Below, piece by piece: positions 57,389-64,000 of a stretch of 64,000 nt of DNA. Origin of the DNA: Gracilariopsis chorda. Taxonomy: Eukaryota; Rhodophyta; Florideophyceae; Gracilariales; Gracilariaceae. The notes under the pieces were generated by a model. It searched no databases and was not told where the DNA came from. It was given only the letters and a program-made list of their open reading frames with translations. Where the stretch lies: assembly GCA_003194525.1 (NCBI GenBank), contig NBIV01000002.1, positions 868,001-932,000 of the forward strand, given 5' to 3'. The position numbers and the translations under genes were made by a program. Numbering within the stretch: position 1 is the stretch's first letter; every line of letters begins with the position of its first letter.

Positions 57389-57773
57389 GAAGATATACGC
57401 AGCAAGAGAAAGCTCGCAAAACTTACTTGTCTTAAACTTATTTTGTGAAGTGATTCGTGCAGCAATTAACTTTCCAAGAATCTGTCGTTACAAAAAAATC
57501 TCCGCACTGTCTGTTCTGTATATTCTCAAGCTTGGAGATGAAATGACTCCACTCGACCATGCGATTCTTGGACATTCAGCGTTCGTCAACAATACTAGTT
57601 GTAGAAACTGGAAGATTTTACATGAACGCAAGACTAATGAAACTTTGGATATATCCCAATCGAAGGAACTTGCTGCCATTGATCTCATTCGTCAAATTAT
57701 CATGCCCAGCGAAAGAAAAAGTGCTGAGGAGGGTAAAAGAGCTGTGAAAGGCCCTTTCAGTCCACTTAATTAA
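57389..57773 (+). pseudogene. ORF remnant on the right side of the copia insertion
   Basis: An open frame (KIYAARESSQNLLVLNLFCE..., KLGDEMTPLDHAILGHSAF, ELAAIDLIRQIIMPSERKS) ending in TAA at 57771-57773. It looks protein-like but no family is recognised. It is one frame off from the left fragment (40664-40914), so if they were one gene there is an extra frameshift or an intron. Confidence 0.35.
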
Positions 57774-58602
57774 CACTAACACCCGACAGAGAGAGATCTT
57801 AGATTATAATAAAGCTTGCAGTTCGTTTACTGAAGTATTACACGAGAAACATGGGATGTAATCAAATCACCACTATGTACGCTAGTCGAGAATCACAATA
57901 AAGCGCAGCTCGAGGAGCCAAGTGGGCGAATGCGAGCGCCAGCTAGCGGAATCCCAGCGGTTTTGTCAGCTCTGTAGCCAGTTTTGTTACTGCGCATTCT
58001 TCTCTTTCTCTGTAGTACACAGCTTTACAACAAGTACATGCCGAGCCAAGTTCATGGCGGCTATCATTTGCGTTGTGTCATTCATCCTCTGCGTCACGTC
58101 CTTCTTTAAAGATTCCACTTGTTTCTTGACCACGTTCGTGATCATCACCTCTTGGTCGTTAGAACCACCGTAACGGCCAGACCTCGGGCCTCTATATAAG
58201 GGCAAAGCCCAGTGAGCTACATGACCCCCCTCTCAGAGTGTAGCGATCTCGCCCACCATCTCAAGTGATCCCCGGATCACAAGCTGCCACGAAGTCACGC
58301 GTTTCTTCGCCTTAGGAAATCTTCGCGCCTCGTCTAAGGCAACGCCTCCCCAACTTCGGGAACCGAAGAGCCCTGTGCATCGAAAAGTCAAGCTGAATCG
58401 TCGGAACAGGAAACGCACGCAGAAATCCCGCGAAGCATTTAACGACAGAGCTCTGCAAAGCGTGCATTGCCGTCCGATTTGACAATTTCGTTCCCCGTAG
58501 GCCCTGATGGACTGAACGAGAGAGCCACCTGGCTGAAGGAAGTCATCGGACCACTAGATACTCTTGACTCTTAAAGCTTGAAAGAGGTCCCGAAATACCC
58601 TT
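57774..58602. other. no supported gene; TATA-like box at 58193
   Basis: TATATAAG occurs at 58193-58200 on the plus strand, about 400 bp upstream of the recombinase-like fragment. A minus-strand open frame (57987-58205) is helical-looking but unrecognised. Confidence 0.35.
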
Positions 58603-59067
58603 ATGGTTGAAGATGTATGGTCGCCCTCATCTGCCACGTTTTCTAATCGAGAGGTGGCACCGATTCGCATACATCGATCAAGAAGTTCCGTAGGCGCTCG
58701 TCTACAAACTCGACATGGACTTCTCTCGCTGCCCTGCGGACAAGGCCTATCTAGCGTACACGCTAGGCAAAAGCTTCATGTCATTCTTGACATCTTGGAA
58801 AGAAGTACCCACCAGGGTAGACGAGAGATGTGTCTTCTTCATGCACTTGTGCGAATTCGAACAGGGAATTTCCTGGACGACGGCCGTCAAAGAGGTTCAT
58901 GCTGGCATGATGTGGAGCACAACCGGTGCGTAAGACACGCTCCCTCCACGTTGCACGTGATTCCACGGACCGTAGTTCACAGCGAGAACAAGCCCTGGGC
59001 CCTCAAACCATGCAGGCGCAATGCACAAGGAAACTTCGTCGCGAGGGAACTCCCTCCTCAACACTAA
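58603..59067 (+). pseudogene. possible tyrosine-recombinase fragment (DIRS/Crypton-like)
   Basis: In the frame 58715-58933 the segment KAYLAYTLGKSFMSFLTSWK...VPTRVDER...HLCEFEQGISWTTAVKEVHAGMMW resembles the SAM-like core-binding domain of tyrosine recombinases from DIRS or Crypton elements. No catalytic R-H-R-Y part could be found downstream. An overlapping frame covers 58603-59067. Degenerate and tentative. Confidence 0.3.
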
Positions 59068-59468
59068 TGGCGTGAGCAGATCACGGTGTACACACCGCTC
59101 TCTGTTCTCCAATTCAAGCGCATGCACTGACAAAAATACCAGCGTCTGTTATGTTACCACGAAGGCAAGATCGAATGCCTCTTCTGCAAGGTCGTCCCTG
59201 ACATATACACAAGCCTCTCATCATTCTGGCACGAAATAGATGTACCATATGAGTTTTCCAACGAAATGTCACCAGTGATGGCCTACCGGGGGTCTTATTT
59301 CCGCAAGTACCCTGCGCACAAGGAGGGATGAATGCCTCTGCATCTAGGTTGCGACTAGGAAGTCTTCAACGCTGTCCGATGGAAATTGGAAATACCTGAA
59401 AGGTATATGGTTGGCACTGCCAGAGAGAACTCTTCATCGAAAATCCGAGCCCGGATTACATCAGGCCA

Positions 59469-59903
59469 GTGTCCACTAGACTTACGGCCAATAAACCGTC
59501 GACCACAACAAATACTTTGCACTTGGCTACCTGGAGGCGCCAACAGTTAGCAAAGCCAACAAAGGGGGTGGAATATGTCCCTATGGAGGATGTTCCTCCG
59601 GCCAAAAGGCTCAAGTGCCACTCGGTGTCCACACCGATACCAACGGAAGAAGAAAGTGGCTCCATTGCACTTCTGGATGCGTTTAAAGCACTTGAAATGA
59701 CGAATGTTGCTGAACTTCAAGCTCGGATAGGCTGTTCATCTTCGGCATTGCCAACTACTATGCCCAACCAAGGTGCTTCTGCTGGGGAACCCCCTGCTTC
59801 TTCAAGTGGCGATCCTGCCCCGATGGGCGGAGCTTTTGCGATGATCTCATGGATAGTGATTAGAACATCAGTCCGTAAGAGTGATGCTCTTTTACTAGAG
59901 TAG
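59469..59903 (+). CDS. unrecognised ORF, 144 residues, low complexity
   Basis: Ser/Pro/Thr-rich product with EYVPMEDVPPAKRLKCHSVS and a Gly/Ala/Ser-rich end. It may be the tail of the nearby degenerate element. The first codon of the frame region is not a strong start. No function proposed. Confidence 0.25.
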   Translation: MSTRLTANKPSTTTNTLHLATWRRQQLAKPTKGVEYVPMEDVPPAKRLKCHSVSTPIPTEEESGSIALLDAFKALEMTNVAELQARIGCSSSALPTTMPNQGASAGEPPASSSGDPAPMGGAFAMISWIVIRTSVRKSDALLLE

Positions 59904-61129
59904 TTTCGCATTCAAAGCTTTTCTTGCGATTCGAGTAGCAGGTAGTATTCGCGATGCCACTTTAGATCCATAGAGAGACAAGCGCCCTTACACATTTGTC
60001 AAAATTTGACAAAGTCCCCCCAGGACCCAAGCGTGCCAAAACGATTTTGCCGGACGCACAGGGTTAAAGACGGTGTACACAACCTCATGGGTGCTAAAGT
60101 CCCATTCAGCAAAGCTTAGCTTCAGTTACGAGTCACTGCGCCATTTTTATTGAAGACTGGGGAGCCTTGGAGGGATGTCAAGGAGACCAGCTGGTCTTTT
60201 TTTCGAGATCAGGCGTCAAGGACCCCTTACAGAGCTACCAGGCCCCAAGAAATGATCCCAGCGAGCGTTCGCTGATACAAGCGCTGCATGTGCTGGGGAT
60301 GAATCCCACCTCTATCGTCTTGCAGAGGGCAGTAGCTATATTGACTTCTCTAGACCCAATGGGTTTTCTAGTCAACAGATAGTCGAATTGGCGTGGCGAG
60401 TGACCTTTTATTTAATGGACGAACATGAGAGTCCTCATCAAGCGCTCGCGCTTCTGAGTGTGGGTCACCACCTACCGGAATAGAAGAGATCCCTTGGGTC
60501 CATGGCTAACAGCCATCCTTCTTGCTCATAGCGCATCAATATTAGCCAATGACTCTTATGTTTTAGCGCAGGCGCTAAACGTCCACGAGACTTGAAGGTC
60601 CGAAAGGCGAGCTCGCCTCAAATACGAGTGACACATCACATAGAAGTGGGAGTGGCGTCCCAAAATAGTGAAACTAGTGGTCTCTCCGCTGCGGAGCGGT
60701 GATGCGATGCAGTCTTCAAGTAGGAAATGGTCAATGACTCCAATTCCAGGCAAGAGCATTGATCTTTTGGGATGTAGGGATGTTCCCGAAGTGGGCGGAG
60801 TCCGGTCCTCAGTGGCAGTGAGTAAAGATCGACTCTCTTTTTGTAGAGCAACGGCATTCGCTGTATTGACAGATATTCCAACACATACATACCTCGCGAG
60901 GACTGGCAGTCTCACCCAAGTATACGAGACGCAATTCCCCAATAGGGTTCGTTTGGCAGAATTGGAATGGGTTTAATTGGGCACTGTGGACAGGAGTATG
61001 GATAACACACGTGTATGCGCGCAGGCGACCATCTCGAGGTATACTGTTGCCTTTATTTATTTAGGTAGATATTTATCTATTTATCTCTATATAAATTTAG
61101 ACTTCACAGTGTACGGTTGACGGCCGGCA
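59904..61129. other. no gene recognised
   Basis: Mixed-composition DNA with a short TATTTATCTATTTATC-type simple stretch near 61060-61085. Short open frames only. Confidence 0.4.
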
Positions 61130-61613
61130 CCCTACTTAGGTTGGTGAGCTCAGGCCGTCCCGGTCAATAAACCTCGCACAGCCGAGTGTCCAGCACTGAT
61201 TCAGGAACCCCTGGGGCACAATATTCTCCTTCGGAGAGTCGACGCCTTGTGTAGGACTAGAGTTCCCACTCGTGGAGCTTTCAACCCCATTTAAAGACTT
61301 GTGTTTGTCTTTCGTCGTGCTTTTTGTTTTATTCTTTTGCTCCATTATACAAATGGCACTCTTCGTCCTTACTGGTGACCAATCGCCCACTCCTTGCTTT
61401 AGCAAACCCGATTCTCGTACCACCGATGCCTCGCGTGTTTGTGATCCTCCCTACGCCACTTTCACATCGGTACGCCAATTTTGAATTGAGTCCCGGTCTA
61501 AACTCTGCTGGTGTACTCACCACAGGTGTTTCTGTCTCCGCGCTACGCTCCACAGACAAGAAGACCTCGAACATCCTCACATGTCTTCACCCATTGAGGG
61601 GTATTGCACCACA
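61130..61613 (-). repeat. truncated or solo LTR, related to the 36263 solo LTR
   Basis: On the minus strand the end reads TGTGGTGCAATACCCC (from 61613), followed by a GTTCGAGGTCTTCTTGTCTG region and CACCTGTGGTGAGTACACC, paralleling the start of the solo LTR at 36263. The other end was not found, so the left coordinate is approximate. Confidence 0.5.
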
Positions 61614-62568
61614 TTTTTGAATGATGCCGTAGAAACAGATGGCATGTCATGAGACCGTTTTCCACGTGTACAAATTTTCTTTGGCCACTGCCCACTCTTT
61701 CGGGGCGATCCACCTCCAATCTGACCTGATTACCCAATCAGATGTAGCCGAGGAGATTTCGTTCGGTCTTCCCCAGCGGGTGCCGAGGCTCTTGGATGAT
61801 CCGGCACGTTTTTTGTTCCCACTGCGAATTTTTCGGTATAATGGGGTTTTATACCTCATTCTTAAGCTGATGCACTCCTGTGCGTCGGACCGGGCGGTGA
61901 TACTGCAACTTCAGAAACGGGTTCTGTGTGTTTGTACTGAGCATAACCAAGTCCTGGACGTTCAAGAGGGAAATCTGCGAACAATCGAAGACACACACAT
62001 GTGCGCTTGACATCCATATGCTGTTAGCGACATTTACGTAGTATAATATGAATAAAATGCGTGGATGAGGGCGTACCCCTCCCATGTTGTGTCGTAACTG
62101 TGATCCAAAATGAATATATCTAAAGTACAGACAGAAACGGCCGCAAGACTTCAGATGGAGTCATTCAAGCTGTGGCCTCAGGAGTATTCGGCGTTCCGAG
62201 GCGCCCTTTTTGCGTAAGGCGCTGACGACGATTCATACCAGGACGGTAATTCCGGGCAACTGAGGGTACCCATATGGGCTAATGGTGGGTGCACTGGGTG
62301 ATTCCGCTCATATGTGGATTGTACCGCTAATTTGGTTCTCGCAGAGTAGGTTCTTGCCCCGGCGCACAACCCTATATTATTTAGATAGTATATGATTATC
62401 AGTAGCTAGGAGCGGACGTCCGTACAGTAGTTAGTGGCCGACGCTTGGACCTTCTCAGAGAACGGATGGACAAGAAAGGCATGAACCCAAGCCCCTATTC
62501 TTGGATCCTTACTGGAATTTTTTAGACTAGTGCATGACCTGCCGCTTCTCGCGCCCCTCTGAGCGCAT
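61614..62568. other. no gene recognised
   Basis: Overlapping open frames on both strands (61639-62010 plus, 61647-61859 minus) without recognisable domains. Confidence 0.4.
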
Positions 62569-62709
62569 CACTCGCCAGCCGCTTACCCGTGATTACACCT
62601 TCCGTCACGCATCGCTGTTCCGGATATCTATAGGACACTCGCCAACCGCTTACCCGTGATTCCCGCTTCCGTCACTCACCTCTGTTCAGGATATCTATAG
62701 GACACTCGC
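62569..62709. repeat. 67-bp tandem repeat, two copies
   Basis: CACTCGCC starts at 62569, 62636 and 62703, giving two full 67-bp units and the start of a third. Each unit includes CCGCTTACCCGTGATT and GGATATCTATAGGACA, with about 10 percent divergence. Confidence 0.85.
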
Positions 62710-63018
62710 CGCAGCAAGCGGCAACCCTTCGTATAGGGTTAGTTATGTGGATCATCGCGAACTACCGAATCCTTCTGGAGAAGTATTGGTGATACCACAC
62801 GAATTGGTCTCCCATTCTAGGAGATACCTTTGGAGTTGATTGTGGGACACAACGTGTCAATCCGATTACGGAAGTGAAACGAGCCATCTCGAGTTTGCCG
62901 TCTGGGATAAGACCCATCTCGAGTTCTACACTACTCGCTCCAGCCAACCGGATTTTAACCGCGTGAGCACGAGGAGACTGACATTGGGCTGCAAAGTGTT
63001 GCACAGAAGATACTTGGC

Positions 63019-63893
63019 ATGGTCCAGACTCGTAGTCGTTCGAGTTCCGGACAGCCCGGTCCTTCTGCACAACACCCGCCGACGTAACCACTATTCACTT
63101 CGCTCGAAGCTTGGAACGGCCTTTACAGGCATGCTGTTAGGTCAAGAGCCCGATCGACAGGCGCAGTCCTAGCTGAGGCTGATGTACTGGCCCTGGGGGA
63201 CAATGCAACCATAGTTTTGGGAATAGCGGCTAACCCCGCTAGACTCCTACAGGAAAACAGGCTACGCACTGAATTGGAACGTCTTCAAACTGATTCGGAG
63301 TCTCACAGAACCCGTATCACGGACTTGGAAATGCCGCTCGCTGCACTGACTGGGTCAGTGGACCGCTTACGTGTGAAACACCACGCACTGGCAAGCCAAC
63401 TTCAGAGCGCGCAGATTAATGCAACATTTTCGACCATCCGAGAAGACTTTAAGCAGCTGATGGAGCGTCATAGAAATGCATCCGGACTACTACCGGAAAT
63501 GCCCGTCAATTTGAAGGAGGTCGCCACTCGTGTTAACCCTTACCTCGAAAGGCTAGAGGCGTTAATGCGCTAACCGGTGCTACTGGTCCGATTGAGATCG
63601 ATGCACAACAATCCACTGCTGTGGAATCCTGCTCGAAGAAGTCGAACATTAAGCATCCAAAGTAGCAGAAGTCCGTACCAGATTAAGATTCGGATGATTC
63701 CGAAGCCTCAGAGGACGATAGCTCCAGTTCAGCAGAGTATCAGGAGGATAAGTCACAGGACGAATCCAGTAATAATGATATTCGCAAGTCAAGAAAGAAG
63801 AGACGCAGTACTTTTGCTTGGATACGCCGGAAGAAAGGCCCGTCAAAGAAGGGTCTTAAGATTCTCCCGTGCACAAATCCGCTATAGAGGATG
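63019..63893 (+). pseudogene. decayed gypsy Gag, plus strand
   Basis: Starts MVQTRSRSSSSGQPG, like the TRSRSRD start of the chromovirus Gags. A coiled-coil segment follows (LLQENRLRTELERLQTDSES) and LPEMPVNLKEVATRVNPYLE, which aligns with the Gag part LGQPATFIEGVEARFDRIGA of copies 1 and 2. Then an acidic Ser-rich tract (DSDDSEASEDDSSSS), basic KSRKKRRS, and GLKILPCTNPL, matching GLRELKPTNPDY. Stops and frame changes break it. It is opposite in orientation to the other gypsy copies and may run past the window end. Confidence 0.6.
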
Positions 63894-64000
63894 ATCATTG
63901 ACTACTGACTCTACTGTTTGAAGAGAAGGAAACTGAATCAAACAAGTCGCGAAACGGGTAGCATAGAGGGTCAGCTCAAGAGACTGAGAACTGCCATGAG

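Noticed and set aside
57987..58205. 72-residue minus-strand ORF with a helical stretch
   Set aside because: Possibly part of an old element, but no family or intact context; not called as a gene.
59469..59903. Considered as a retroelement Gag
   Set aside because: No zinc knuckle or capsid-like segment; left as an unrecognised low-complexity ORF.

Overview
The window looks like a transposon-rich stretch of a nuclear genome from an intron-poor eukaryote. A red alga (florideophyte, Chondrus-like) is my best guess. The reasons are host genes with one short intron or none, an organelle-targeted GatC, a CIPK-like kinase and chromovirus-type LTR elements. The organism call is inference; no rRNA or species marker is present.

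Host genes sit in three small islands. Island 1 (0.7-4.8 kb) holds a Dbp8/DDX49 DEAD-box helicase (+), an NT-C2 domain protein (+) and a convergent two-exon gatC (-). Island 2 (28.7-34.1 kb) holds a small two-exon membrane protein, a doubtful small ORF and a 1093-residue CIPK-like kinase with a KA1 tail. A small ORF at 21.0 kb and ORF remnants flanking 40.9/57.4 kb complete the list.

Most of the rest is layered mobile DNA. Helitron A (about 5.45-20.3 kb, minus) is split in its helicase domain by a complete Ty3/gypsy chromovirus (5975-15887, TSD CCATT). Helitron B (about 22.1-28.3 kb, minus) is more decayed and is split in the same domain by a solo LTR (23210-23861, TSD CTGCG). A piggyBac element (34873-40522, TTAA on both sides, 182-bp TIRs) carries a transposase whose DDD core is interrupted by a PD-(D/E)XK nuclease domain; it is itself split by a solo gypsy-type LTR (36263-37033, TSD GAATT). 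A Ty1/copia element (40915-57388, 148-149 bp LTRs) is split in gag by a second, younger copy of the same chromovirus (45235-55366, TSD ATGCG). From 57.8 kb to the end there are only decayed retroelement pieces: a possible tyrosine-recombinase fragment, an LTR fragment and a gypsy gag remnant.

The most unusual signals are the piggyBac/nuclease architecture and the dense, regularly spaced short perfect hairpins that fill both copies of the chromovirus, LTRs and coding DNA alike, but not the host genes.
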